DNA of 64,000 nucleotides from Synergistaceae bacterium (GTDB lineage: Bacteria; Synergistota; Synergistia; Synergistales; Aminobacteriaceae), in NCBI GenBank assembly GCA_017445405.1, contig JAFSUD010000042.1:1-64000 (forward strand), given 5' to 3'. The notes beneath the pieces are model-generated. The model did not search any database and was not told the origin of the DNA. It saw only the letters and a list, made by a program, of their open reading frames with translations. Made by a program: the position numbers and the translations under genes. Shown here one piece after another: positions 35,987 to 44,895 of the stretch; positions within the stretch are counted from its first letter, which is position 1; the number at the start of each line of letters is the position of its first letter.

Positions 35987-37099
35987 TTACTCTGCGTCCA
36001 GTCCCTCGAAGCTGTCGGGCATTGTCCCGCTAGTGAATGATGCAGGCAGAATTTTTCCCGCCTTCATGAGTGCGAGTGCTGCATCGAGTTTGGCGATTAC
36101 GTCGTCCGTGAGCTGATGACGGCCGGGAGTCTTCACGTAGTCTATCGAGTCCTCTGCTGCTCCGAGAAGGTAATTGCCTCCCTTGAAGTTCCCTGCTGCT
36201 ATGTCGCGCAATACTCTCGCGTTGTTCTTGTCCATGACCTTAAGCGAACTCGTCAGGATAATGTTTGCGTCGCCGTTTTTGCCGTCGTCGAACTGGTCAG
36301 CGTCGCACCCAACAATGTACACGTCCTTAGCTTCTTTTGCCGCAGTGAACACTCCCATTCCTGCACCGCCAGCCGCTACGAAGATTACATCACAGCCTTC
36401 ACGGATGAGTGCTTGGCCTACGATCTTGCCGTTAGCCTGATCGATGAATGAGCCGACATAATTTCCGCCGACTGCTTTTCCTGTTACGTCAGTTCCGGAG
36501 TATGAGGGAAGCTCGACGATCTGGACTCCAGTGCCGTAATGCTTGTTGGCATAGTTCACGCCCGACATGAAGCCGTATTGATAGTTGACGTTCGTCGGAA
36601 AAGCTATTCCGTTGACGACAGCGACCTTCTTTGTCCTGCTTGAGAGTGCTGCAGCGAGTCCGGCTAGGAATCCGCCTTGTTCCTCCTTGAAGGTCATTGC
36701 GTTGATGTTCTCTGCGGAGACTGTCTGACCGTTAGAGTCTGCGGGCCAGGTGTCGACGAGCAGGAATTTCACGTCTGGGTTGTCCTCTGCGAGTTCGGCT
36801 ATTCCTGAGAACTGGAAGCCCACGCAAACTATTGCGTCATAGTCAGCCACGATGTCCTCAATAGTTTTGACGCATGAGGCAGGGTCGCCGGTCTTGTCCT
36901 GAATGGTCGTGAATGATGAGTCGGGGTTGGTTTCGACGAACTGAAGGAGTCCGTTGTAGTTGTTCTCGTTGAACCCGCCGTCGTGAACATCATTAGGTGA
37001 GGTAACAATAGCTGCCTTGATTGACTCGGCAAAACATGCTCCTGCAAAAACTGACACACATAACGCTACAGCAAGTACGGAGAGTAAACGCTGCTTCAT
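35987..37099 (-). CDS. BMP family nucleoside-binding lipoprotein or secreted protein
   Basis: 370 residues. A signal sequence (LLSVLAVALCVSVFAGACFA) precedes the Bmp/PnrA fold: DVHDGGFNENNYNGL near residue 37, EEQGGFLAGLAA near 140, GGAGMGVFTAAKE near 245. It captures purine nucleosides or related ligands outside the inner membrane. The Cys in the signal is in a poor lipobox, so release by signal peptidase I is as likely as lipidation. GAGGTG lies before the ATG and a TATAAT at 37136-37141. Confidence 0.92.
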   Translation of the reverse strand: MKQRLLSVLAVALCVSVFAGACFAESIKAAIVTSPNDVHDGGFNENNYNGLLQFVETNPDSSFTTIQDKTGDPASCVKTIEDIVADYDAIVCVGFQFSGIAELAEDNPDVKFLLVDTWPADSNGQTVSAENINAMTFKEEQGGFLAGLAAALSSRTKKVAVVNGIAFPTNVNYQYGFMSGVNYANKHYGTGVQIVELPSYSGTDVTGKAVGGNYVGSFIDQANGKIVGQALIREGCDVIFVAAGGAGMGVFTAAKEAKDVYIVGCDADQFDDGKNGDANIILTSSLKVMDKNNARVLRDIAAGNFKGGNYLLGAAEDSIDYVKTPGRHQLTDDVIAKLDAALALMKAGKILPASFTSGTMPDSFEGLDAE

Positions 37100-37136
37100 A
37101 AGTGAACACCTCGCTAAAAATTTTGGAATGCCTGTA

Positions 37137-37502
37137 TTATAGCAGTATCCAGAGAATCCCCAGCAGAAAACTTGATGCGTTAGTGAAGAGCATAGTGAAG
37201 AGCAGCCTACGCAGACGGAATTTATACACAGACTTCATGATGCAGCAGCACATCACGAACTCGAGGACGACTACGCAGAGTTCCGCAAGAATAATCACCG
37301 CCCAGAAGAGAATCTGTGAAGAAGGAAACCTCATGCTGAGAAGCCGACGGTTAAGCATGATGTTGCTGACAATGTTAATGCCCGCGAAATACAGGCAGTC
37401 AGTAATATTCCTGTAGCCCGCGAGCCAGAATAACGGTGTCTCTATTAATGCGGTGATTAATGCTGTAGTGATGACCGTTCCCTCCCCTGAAAGATGTACC
37501 AT
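37137..37502 (-). CDS. hypothetical small membrane protein
   Basis: Up to 121 residues with three or four hydrophobic stretches (ETPLFWLAGYRNITDCLYFAGINIVSNIMLN). The family is not recognised. The best start is unclear: ATG 37502 lies inside the upstream MFS gene, and homologous-looking sequence begins only near ITTALITALIETP. It is the last gene of the secreted-protein operon. Confidence 0.5.
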   Translation of the reverse strand: MVHLSGEGTVITTALITALIETPLFWLAGYRNITDCLYFAGINIVSNIMLNRRLLSMRFPSSQILFWAVIILAELCVVVLEFVMCCCIMKSVYKFRLRRLLFTMLFTNASSFLLGILWILL

Positions 37503-38449
37503 GCGACGAACAGACTCACGAACTGCACCACAGCCATGATGTCCGGCGCAATGTTCACCCAGCCCTTGAAGAACGCTCCCGGCAATAAGCATCCTGCTGC
37601 GAGTCCGAATGTCAGGCCGGGATAATCAGGAAAGTACCTGTGCAGGAGACGCAGGGTAAGAGGCATCGTCATGTTGAAGGCGAAAGTGATTGTGATTACG
37701 CCCGCGAGTCCCGGGAGCTGGAGTCCCGCAAAGCACATGATGAATATTGCGAGAATAGTTTTTCTGAAGCCTATAGCGTCGCACACGAGTCCTCCTGCAG
37801 ACTTGCCGAGCATGAAGACACACGGCATCAGCATAACGTACTCGGGAATGCGCGAACTCCCCCCGAATCCCCGGAGCACTACGCACACGAGCAGCAGCAC
37901 CGCTCCGCCGAGAAGCCACACGAGAGACTCTCCCGGCGAGGACTCACGCTGAATCTGCGAGTCAGGAGCAGGACTCTTCAGGACGTGCACGAGAGCGAGA
38001 ACCGTACACACGACGCATACAGCCTCGAACACAGGCGCACCGACGAGTCCGTGAAGCCCGAGTCCGAGTCCGACAGCACCGCTCGAGACGAATATCCCCG
38101 GCTCCCTGAAGCCAGAGTAACGCTCGAGAATCAGAATCCCGGCTGCGACGTGGAAGAGGCAGTTCCCGAGAGCGACACTGACAGCCTGAAAGAGTATGCC
38201 CGCACTGCTCACGAACCCCCCGGCCAAGAGCAGAGGGACGACTGCCAGAGAAGGCAGGACTAGAGATTTGCGCTTGTCGAGGATGAGTCCCGCGAGCCAC
38301 TGTCCGCCGAAGGCTATCAGGTTGTAGAGGCTGAAGTAGTAAACGATATTGCTGAAGTCAGGCTCATGAATTGCGTACTTGGCCAAGACTGCAGCACATA
38401 CACCATCAACAGAGAAGTGAAGAATTGTGCATAGTATCAGCATCATCAT
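37457..38449 (-). CDS. MFS-type membrane transporter
   Basis: 330 residues, about ten to eleven membrane segments with the MFS loop GLILDKRKSL near residue 55 and a matching GLVCDAIGFRKT in the second half. It is shorter than usual (~400). The start overlaps the last of five secreted-protein genes (ATGA). Substrate unknown. Confidence 0.7.
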   Translation of the reverse strand: MMMLILCTILHFSVDGVCAAVLAKYAIHEPDFSNIVYYFSLYNLIAFGGQWLAGLILDKRKSLVLPSLAVVPLLLAGGFVSSAGILFQAVSVALGNCLFHVAAGILILERYSGFREPGIFVSSGAVGLGLGLHGLVGAPVFEAVCVVCTVLALVHVLKSPAPDSQIQRESSPGESLVWLLGGAVLLLVCVVLRGFGGSSRIPEYVMLMPCVFMLGKSAGGLVCDAIGFRKTILAIFIMCFAGLQLPGLAGVITITFAFNMTMPLTLRLLHRYFPDYPGLTFGLAAGCLLPGAFFKGWVNIAPDIMAVVQFVSLFVAWYIFQGRERSSLQH

Positions 38450-38910
38450 TCAACGATAAACTTCATGCCTGTGTTGCGGATGGTGAATGACTCTGAGAAA
38501 GACGCTGTTTCCCGCTTGTCATTGTCATCAGGAACATAGCTTGCTGTTACCATGTACTTTATGCTCTCTCCCGGATCTGGAAGCACTATAGCCAGACGTA
38601 CACCTATACCCCTTCTCTTGGAGAAGTCCGCCTCAGTGAACGAGTCCCCGCCTGTTTGGAGTACGTTATTGTTTCTCGTGTCAATGAGTGTGTATGAATA
38701 TTTCCCAGATGTTTTGGGCATTATTTCGAGTAATGCATAGCCGCCGTAGTCTAAATTGGCGTATGTTGAGAGCGTGAACACTGCAGATGCCGGTTCAGCA
38801 GGATCAGACCTTCTGAAGATTTCCGGCCGGAGTATATCCGCACCTGATATACCGGCGGCATCGATAACGCAGACCGCAAGAATAGTGATGAGCAACGAAC
38901 GCTTTAACAT
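38446..38910 (-). CDS. small secreted protein, five-member local family (member 5)
   Basis: 154 residues. Signal peptide (ILAVCVIDAAGISGA) then DILRPEIF, a central SGKYSYTLIDTRNNNV block, VLPDPGESIKYMVTASYVPDD and a C-terminal IRNTGMKFIVE. The block order is the same in the four genes upstream. Predominantly beta-type sequence, probably an extracytoplasmic sandwich domain. Family not recognised. It overlaps the MFS gene by 4 bp. Confidence 0.65.
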   Translation of the reverse strand: MLKRSLLITILAVCVIDAAGISGADILRPEIFRRSDPAEPASAVFTLSTYANLDYGGYALLEIMPKTSGKYSYTLIDTRNNNVLQTGGDSFTEADFSKRRGIGVRLAIVLPDPGESIKYMVTASYVPDDNDKRETASFSESFTIRNTGMKFIVE

Positions 38911-38925
38911 GTGATTATTCCTTCC

Positions 38926-39411
38926 TTACTCAAAGATGGGTTTTCCGTTTCTGCTGCGGACAGTGAAGTACTCTGTGAATGATACTGTTTCCCACCTGTC
39001 CTTGTCATAGGGAACGTAGCGGGCAGTTACCATATACCTTAATCTTTGGCCCTCAGCAGGAACTCCGGCAGCAAGACGCATTGCCATTCCTCTTCCTCTG
39101 GAGAACCATGGATCGTTTTCCACGTCATCAAGAGAAGCCTCACGTTCTTGAACTATACTGTCATCTCTGGTATCTATGAGGGCGTATGAATATTTACCTG
39201 ATGCTCTGGGCGTTATCTCAAGAGACACACTGTCTTCTTCGCCGAAATATCCTGATGCCGAAAGCGTAATTGCAGCAGAGGCCGATTCACTCGGTGCAGA
39301 CCTCTTCAAAGTCCTGCTGAAGAATCCCGGCTCGATAAGATCCGCACCTGACACTCCGGCACAGGCAAGAACATAGACTGCTGCAATAATTAGTGCTGAA
39401 CGTTTGAACAT
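38926..39411 (-). CDS. small secreted protein, five-member local family (member 4)
   Basis: 161 residues from ATG 39411, chosen because AAAGGAGG lies upstream; an extension to 39471 has no site. Signal peptide (IIAAVYVLACAGVSGA), DLIEPGFF, SGKYSYALIDTRDDSIV, GVPAEGQRLRYMVTARYVPYDKD, and C-terminal VRSRNGKPIFE. Closest to member 5. Confidence 0.65.
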   Translation of the reverse strand: MFKRSALIIAAVYVLACAGVSGADLIEPGFFSRTLKRSAPSESASAAITLSASGYFGEEDSVSLEITPRASGKYSYALIDTRDDSIVQEREASLDDVENDPWFSRGRGMAMRLAAGVPAEGQRLRYMVTARYVPYDKDRWETVSFTEYFTVRSRNGKPIFE

Positions 39412-39427
39412 GATATTTATTCCTCCT

Positions 39428-39877
39428 TTATTCAATGACAACATGAGCTGAACCTTCAACGCTGCTGACAATGATTACTTTTCTGAACCCTGTCCGGGCA
39501 AACCTGACATACTTTGTTCTGTCAGCAAGAAATTTTCCGGTAAGAACATACTTCTGAACTTGGTCGTCTTCATGGTGCGGTAATGAGATGTAATAGGTGT
39601 GTCCGCCTTCTTTGCAGTGAACATTCTCACCGCCGATGTAGCCGTACTCGTCCCCGCTCACAGCGTAGAGGCTGTATGTGCATCTTCCGGGGGCTTCTGC
39701 CTCAACTGATAACCTGAGCGCGAGGTCATCACTTTCTGCCTGTGAGACTTCGAATCTTGCAACGACAACTTTTTTGTTATGCTTGGGGCTGAACACGTAC
39801 GGCGAGGGTATGTCTGCCCACGCTGACCCGGCAAGGACAGCAAGGACAATAACACTTGCAATAAACTTCCTGAACAT
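39428..39877 (-). CDS. small secreted protein, five-member local family (member 3)
   Basis: 149 residues. Signal peptide (VIVLAVLAGSAWA), DIPSPYVF, PGRCTYSLYAVSGDEYGYI, LPHHEDDQVQKYVLTGKF and C-terminal SVEGSAHVVIE. The same block order as its neighbours, with a pair of Cys not found in members 4 and 5. Confidence 0.62.
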   Translation of the reverse strand: MFRKFIASVIVLAVLAGSAWADIPSPYVFSPKHNKKVVVARFEVSQAESDDLALRLSVEAEAPGRCTYSLYAVSGDEYGYIGGENVHCKEGGHTYYISLPHHEDDQVQKYVLTGKFLADRTKYVRFARTGFRKVIIVSSVEGSAHVVIE

Positions 39878-39889
39878 GATAGCAGCCTC

Positions 39890-40345
39890 CTAGTTCTCAA
39901 TGACGATATAGTTTTTCCCGTCAGCTTTGCGTACGGTTACTCTTCGCACGAACTTCACGTTGCTGTGATTATTCCTGTAGAAGTTCTTCGGCGTGAATGA
40001 CGCATTGACCTCATAACTTGCAGACCGGCCTTCTTCCGGAACAGGAAGAGTGATGCTGAATGTGTGTAATCCTTTCGGGAGGATGCCTGATGATGAATCT
40101 ATAAATCCGCAGATATCATCACCGCTCATCTCTGCAAGGTAGTAGAAGTGTTTTCCGGAAACGTCTGCATTTATTGCAAGGTCAAGAGTATTTGCCTCAA
40201 TACGGGACGGCGACAAAGTTAATGATGCGCCGGGAATCATTATGCCTCCTCTGCTTCCGCACGGTGTTATCGGCATCAGGTCAGAATATGCCGGAGCAGC
40301 AGTCATGACAGCAGCAATGACACCCAGCACAAAACGCTTCAGCAT
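39890..40345 (-). CDS. small secreted protein, five-member local family (member 2)
   Basis: 151 residues. Signal peptide (VLGVIAAVMTAAPAYS), SGKHFYYLAEMSGDDICGFI, LPVPEEGRSASYEVNASFTPKNFY and C-terminal VRKADGKNYIVIEN. It has two Cys. Spaced 12 bp from member 3. Confidence 0.62.
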   Translation of the reverse strand: MLKRFVLGVIAAVMTAAPAYSDLMPITPCGSRGGIMIPGASLTLSPSRIEANTLDLAINADVSGKHFYYLAEMSGDDICGFIDSSSGILPKGLHTFSITLPVPEEGRSASYEVNASFTPKNFYRNNHSNVKFVRRVTVRKADGKNYIVIEN

Positions 40346-40351
40346 GTGTAT

Positions 40352-41074
40352 CTACTCTCCTTTGTGAAGCTCTACGTAGACAGTGCCGTTGATGTTATGG
40401 ACATCAGCAGAGGCCTTGAAGTTTGCGGAGACATAATTTCTGCGCACAATGCTGTATGTGTGTGGGGCGAAATCATCATAGTAGACCGAGCAGCCTCCTC
40501 CTGAAGATGACTTGTTGTCGGCTGATACTGCAGGTTTGTCCCGGGACTCGGCTGTTGTCTGGCTGTTGTCTGATGATGACGGCTTGTCGTCTGACTCTGG
40601 GGCGGGCTTGTCTCCGGACTCTGGAACGGGCTTATCGTCTGATTCTGGAACTGGCTTATCTTCGGATTCGGGGGCGGGCTTGTCGTCTGACTCTGTTACC
40701 TGCGGTGTCGCATTTCTCGGGAAAAATGAAGCATTTATCTCATAATGCATAACCTCCCCTTCTTCAGGTACACCGTAGACAAATGAAGCTGTTATGTCTC
40801 CGCTCCGGCCGTAGCTGTAATAGCCGCTATCTAGTTTTTCTGCATGCTTTGTATCTCCGCTGATGAGCACGAATGAATACCTGAAGTCTCCTGAAGTTTG
40901 GGGTGTAATCGTAAGCTCAAGTGCATTTTCTGACGCTGTGAGGTCGAAGCTCGCGCCCGGTACATCACGTATGAATATTTCCGGGTCAGCAACATCTGCC
41001 TGAGCCGTCCATCTAATGATACACATCACTAACATAACGGCAAACATGAACGCAGCATATGAACTCTTACGCAT
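40352..41074 (-). CDS. secreted repeat-containing protein, five-member local family (member 1)
   Basis: 240 residues. Signal peptide, ADVADPEIF, SGDFRYSFVLISGDTKHAE, GVPEEGEVMHYEINASFFPRN, then an insertion of five 8-residue repeats (ESDDKPxP type) and a Ser-rich GGGC segment before the family's C-terminal block (VHNINGTVYVELHKGE). First gene of the operon. The repeats may act as a flexible acidic stalk. Confidence 0.65.
   Translation of the reverse strand: MRKSSYAAFMFAVMLVMCIIRWTAQADVADPEIFIRDVPGASFDLTASENALELTITPQTSGDFRYSFVLISGDTKHAEKLDSGYYSYGRSGDITASFVYGVPEEGEVMHYEINASFFPRNATPQVTESDDKPAPESEDKPVPESDDKPVPESGDKPAPESDDKPSSSDNSQTTAESRDKPAVSADNKSSSGGGCSVYYDDFAPHTYSIVRRNYVSANFKASADVHNINGTVYVELHKGE
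40577..40698. repeat. 24-bp in-frame minisatellite (five units)
   Basis: Encodes ESDDKPAP-like octapeptides on the minus strand. Units differ by a few bases. Copy changes would lengthen or shorten the protein without changing frame. Confidence 0.85.
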
Positions 41075-41115
41075 GACAAAGCCTCCGTGAAAAAGTTTTG
41101 GTAATTATAGCTTAC

Positions 41116-41144
41116 TTGACAAAAAATTACTCACCCCTTACAAT
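41116..41144 (+). promoter_or_regulatory. strong sigma70-type promoter of the NCS2 permease gene
   Basis: TTGACA, 17-bp spacer, TACAAT, 47 bp before the ATG. Confidence 0.8.
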
Positions 41145-41191
41145 TCCCCGCTTGGAACAAAAATTAAGCTAATGGAGGTTTATTTAAGCAC

Positions 41192-42604
41192 ATGGCCAGA
41201 CAAATGGTTTACGGCATTAACGACAGGCCCCCGCTTTTCATAATGCTTCTCTCAGGAGCACAGCATGTATTAACACTTTTCGGATCAACGACATTAGTAC
41301 CTCTCATATTCGGTCCCGCAATGGGGATGGACACATTGCAGATTGCTTCATTCATCTCCTGCGTATATTTGGGAATGGGAGTAGCAACGTTAATTCAGAC
41401 AAGCAAGAAGCTCGGTTCAGGACTACCAATCGTTCAGGGATCGAGCTTTTCATTTATCCCGAGCGTTATGACGGTGATAGCCCTCTACAAGGCAGCAGGC
41501 CCTGAGGCAATCATGCAGTATTTAGGCGGCGGCCTCATCGTCGGAGGACTTATCCTGTCATTCATAGGCTACAGCAAGATAGTCGGCATAATCCGCAAGG
41601 TCATCACTCCTGTAGTAATCGGCCCTGTGATTATGGCTATCGGCTTCTCGCTCGCAGGAACAGCAGTTCAGGGCAACGCAGCTAATTACTGGCCCGCATC
41701 TCTGGCAGTGGTGGTGTTAATCTTCCTCTTCAGCCTAGTGCTCAGGAACAAGTACATCAACATTTTCGCAATACTCTTAGCGATCGTGATTACCTACATT
41801 GCGTGCTTGGGGCTATCAATGAACGGGACATTTGCTCCTACGCACCCGGCATACATCAATCTTGACACAGTGAAGCAGGCATCATGGCTCAGGATTTCCA
41901 GCCTTGCAGACATCAAGAACGTAGTGTTCCCTTGGGGAATGCCGAAGTTCAGCCTGATGGCGATTGCTGCACTGCTCGCGGGATTCTTCGCGACGATGAT
42001 CGAGAGCATAGGCGACTATCATTCAGTATCCTACGCATCAGGAGTGAGCGATCCCGACTCTGCGACCATCAGCAGGGGCATCGGTGCAGAGGGACTCTGC
42101 TGTGCACTTTCCGGAGTGTTCGGCTCGGTCGGCACAACGTCATACACTGAGAACATCGGGCTTATCGGCTTAACTGGAGTTGCCTCAAGAGTAGTTGTGA
42201 GAACCGGGGCAGTGATACTAATCCTGATGAGCTTTGTAGGAAAACTGAGCGCATTAATAGCGACAATGCCTTCACCGATAATCGGCGGAGCATACATAGC
42301 ACTCTTCGGGACGATCGGAGCAATGGGAATACAGGTTTTGATGAGGGCGGACATGTCGAGCCAGAGGAATATATTAATAGTAGGCTTTGCGTTCCTGATG
42401 GCACTCGGCCTTCCCGGATGGGTTGAAGCTAATCAGGCTGTCTTCATGAACGATGCACAGAGCCAGGTAATGCACACGCTGGGCGGAATGGTGTGGGCAG
42501 TGCTGAAGACACCGATGGCAGTAGCAGGAATTTGCGCGGCACTCTGCGACTCGCTGATACCCGGCACGGACGAAGAGAGAGGAATTAACGTACAGCCTAA
42601 GTAG
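41192..42604 (+). CDS. NCS2 uracil/xanthine permease
   Basis: 470 residues, 14-segment NCS2 family nucleobase symporter. QGSSFSFIP near residue 88 and ATMIESIGDYHSVSYASG near 270 are the two conserved substrate-site segments. The ESIGDY form is nearer to purine (xanthine/urate) carriers than to UraA, so purine uptake is favoured. GGAGGT precedes the ATG. Its last ~40 codons and terminator are partly repeated downstream. Confidence 0.9.
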   Translation: MARQMVYGINDRPPLFIMLLSGAQHVLTLFGSTTLVPLIFGPAMGMDTLQIASFISCVYLGMGVATLIQTSKKLGSGLPIVQGSSFSFIPSVMTVIALYKAAGPEAIMQYLGGGLIVGGLILSFIGYSKIVGIIRKVITPVVIGPVIMAIGFSLAGTAVQGNAANYWPASLAVVVLIFLFSLVLRNKYINIFAILLAIVITYIACLGLSMNGTFAPTHPAYINLDTVKQASWLRISSLADIKNVVFPWGMPKFSLMAIAALLAGFFATMIESIGDYHSVSYASGVSDPDSATISRGIGAEGLCCALSGVFGSVGTTSYTENIGLIGLTGVASRVVVRTGAVILILMSFVGKLSALIATMPSPIIGGAYIALFGTIGAMGIQVLMRADMSSQRNILIVGFAFLMALGLPGWVEANQAVFMNDAQSQVMHTLGGMVWAVLKTPMAVAGICAALCDSLIPGTDEERGINVQPK

Positions 42605-42805
42605 CAGACGCAAGATAAATAGTCCCTCAGTCATTAACGGCTGGGGGATTTCTTTATGCACATAATATTCGGCGGAATGGTGCGGTCAGTTATGGCAGCA
42701 GCAGGAACTTGCGCGATACCTTGCGACTCACTTATTCCCGGCACAGACGAAGAAAGGAGCAGCAGATACGTTATCCATCAGTCATTGACGGCTGGGGGAA
42801 TTTTG
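42482..42805. repeat. degenerate tandem duplication of the NCS2 gene 3' end and terminator
   Basis: GGCGGAATGGTG recurs at 42671 (offset 189). The downstream terminator element CAGTCATT-ACGGCTGGGGGA recurs at offset 150, so the second copy lost about 39 bp. It is more diverged than other duplications here. No gene is seen in it. Confidence 0.85.
42624..42655 (+). terminator. Rho-independent terminator of the NCS2 gene
   Basis: CCCTCAG / CTGGGGG stem followed by ATTTCTTT. A decayed copy lies at 42774-42805. Confidence 0.8.
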
Positions 42806-42810
42806 TGTGC

Positions 42811-42816
42811 TATAAT
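42811..42816 (+). promoter_or_regulatory. candidate -10 element of the sugar-phosphate transferase gene
   Basis: Perfect TATAAT 31 bp before the ATG at 42847, with AAGGAG at 42832-42837 as ribosome binding site. The -35 is not clear. Confidence 0.6.
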
Positions 42817-42846
42817 CGCCGGAAAAAACATGAAGGAGACTTGACA

Positions 42847-44294
42847 ATGCAGGAAAAGATTAGTACAATCGCTCAACGCTCAACGCTCAACGCTCAACGC
42901 TCAACGCTCAACGCCATAAACGCGCACTTCACGCACTCTCATATTTCACATTAACGATTTTTCAAGGGATTCTTGATATTATACTCTATAACTTATCATT
43001 TGCACTAGTACCATTAACATTTGAAGTAAGAGTCTTCCTCACCGGAACAATGACAGCGTGTTTCGTGTTCAGTAAACTCTACGGCTTCAGGAACATGGAG
43101 CTTTGGGACGAGACAATATACCTCCTCAAGGCCAGCCTCCTTAATCTTGCCGTCAACGTCCTGTACCTCTACGTCAACAAGTTCACCGTGTCATTCTCAG
43201 CAGTGATAGTGTGTTCCGCAGTGTTCATTCCATTAACGATAGCAGGGAGGTACTTTTTCCGAAGCGTCTTATTCCGTCTCGGCCTGCTGTCGAAGTCAAT
43301 AATAATCATCGGAGCAGGAGAGGCAGGAGAAATTTTCGCCCGCAATATCACAGGCTCTCCATTCACGATAAGAAGAGTACTCGGCTTTCTGGATGATGAC
43401 CCCGCAAAACATGGGCAGGTCATTTCCGGATGCCCTGTGCTCGGGAAGCTCGGGGACTTCACAGCTCTGCAGGAAAAGCTGTGTGCAGACGAGGCAGTTA
43501 TCGCAATGCCGACTGTCTCGAGAAAGAGGCTCGCCGAGATTCTGAACATGCTCGAGGAACGAGTCCCGAGAGTGCTTTACATTCCTGATATGTACATGCT
43601 GACGACTTCGACCGCCTCAATCAGGAACATTGACGGAATGCCGGTGATAAGTTCATCGCAGGGACTTCTGAATCCTGTGAACCTGTTCATCAAGAGCGTG
43701 ATTGATTATGTTGGAGCTGTGGTTGCATTAATCATCTTCTCGCCGGTTATGCTCTGGGCAGCGTGGAGGATAAAGCGCGAGGACGGAGGGCCGGTGTTCT
43801 TCGTGCAGGACAGAATCGGCTGGAAGGCTCAGCACTTCAGGACGTACAAGTTCCGCTCAATGCACACGAACGCAGACGAGATTACGCGTAAGCTGTTCGC
43901 TGACCCCGAGATATTCGCTGCCTACAAGGAAGGCAACAAGATGAAGGTAGACCCGCGCGTTACGAAGATAGGAGCATTTCTGCGCAAGACCAGCATAGAC
44001 GAACTTCCGCAGCTGCTAAACATTCTCAAGGGAGAAATGAGTCTTGTAGGCCCTCGTCCGCTTCCGCAGCTTGATGTTGATTTGCTGTACAGTGATGAAT
44101 ACGTGTTGAAGAAAGTGTATTCCGCAAAGCCGGGACTCACCGGAATATGGCAGGTCAGCGGGAGAAGTGATCTTGATGCTGACTTCAGGAGGGAGATTAA
44201 CTGCTACTATGTCCACAACTGGTCTGTGTGGCTCGATGTTGCTATACTCCTCAAGACTCCTTTAGCTGTTCTCTCAAGCAAAGGAGCATACTAA
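42847..44294 (+). CDS. undecaprenyl-phosphate sugar phosphotransferase (WbaP-like), phase-variable and out of frame here
   Basis: The intact frame from 43050 (414 residues) has the bacterial sugar transferase domain: [15 protein letters not shown] Rossmann-like segment, then [38 protein letters not shown] and [13 protein letters not shown]. It starts lipid-linked surface polysaccharide synthesis. The frame stays open upstream to a TAG at 42861 with no start codon, encoding [28 protein letters not shown], the missing N-terminal membrane spans. The only good start is ATG 42847 (AAGGAG 9 nt before), in another frame, separated by six GCTCAAC heptamers. With six units it stops after 35 codons; with seven (or four) it gives a normal protein (484 aa with seven). 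Confidence 0.85.
42871..42912 (+). repeat. heptanucleotide microsatellite (GCTCAAC)6
   Basis: Six perfect copies beginning eight codons after the ATG at 42847. Because 7 is not a multiple of 3, each gain or loss shifts the frame. Confidence 0.95.
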
Positions 44295-44312
44295 TTCACA
44301 AGGAGGCAGCAC

Positions 44313-44879
44313 ATGAAGAGCAAAGAACTTCAGCGCATAAGCAAGTTCATATCACTGATTCTCCGGCATAACCCCGAAGCTGCAGGAATCACTCTCGACT
44401 CTCACGGCTGGGCAGATGTCGGCGAACTCATTAACGGTGTCAGCAGGAAATACCCTCTCGACCGTGCATTACTTGAGCGCATAGTTGCAGAGGACGAGAA
44501 GGGCAGATACTCCTTCAGCGACGACGGCAGACTGATACGTGCAAATCAGGGACACAGCATTAACGTAGATGTTGAGCTTGAGGAGAAAGAGCCTCCGGAG
44601 ATTCTCTATCACGGCACAGCAGAGAGATTCTCCTCCTCAATTGAGCGAGAAGGCCTAAAGCCCGGCACAAGACTCTACGTCCACCTCTCCACGACTCCAG
44701 AAGCAGCCCGCAAAGTCGGACAGAGACACGGCAAACCCATAGTGTACGTCGTCAATAGCGGAGAAATGGCCAAGTCCGGCTATACGTTCTTTCTCTCAGC
44801 AAACGGCGTGTGGCTCACAAAGAATGTGCCTGCAGAATTTCTCTCTGTGCTAGAATCTAGGCATCCAGACAATAATTAA
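44313..44879 (+). CDS. kptA: RNA 2'-phosphotransferase (KptA/Tpt1)
   Basis: 188 residues. KptA removes a 2'-phosphate from RNA splice junctions using NAD+. The N-terminal winged domain ISKFISLILRHNPEAAGI and the C-terminal ADP-ribosyltransferase-like core (LYHGTAERF, VHLSTTPEAARKVGQRHG, FFLSANGVWLT) are intact. AAGGAGG precedes the ATG. RtcB is also encoded in this window, but the RtcB route does not leave a 2'-phosphate, so the natural substrate is unclear. Confidence 0.93.
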   Translation: MKSKELQRISKFISLILRHNPEAAGITLDSHGWADVGELINGVSRKYPLDRALLERIVAEDEKGRYSFSDDGRLIRANQGHSINVDVELEEKEPPEILYHGTAERFSSSIEREGLKPGTRLYVHLSTTPEAARKVGQRHGKPIVYVVNSGEMAKSGYTFFLSANGVWLTKNVPAEFLSVLESRHPDNN

Positions 44880-44895
44880 TGAGGTGAATATTCAC

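Noticed and set aside
37640-38263. 207-codon plus-strand ORF
   Set aside because: Antisense to the MFS gene, highly charged low-complexity composition, no ribosome binding site.
42871-42912. CRISPR array
   Set aside because: Seven-base units without spacers; a microsatellite.
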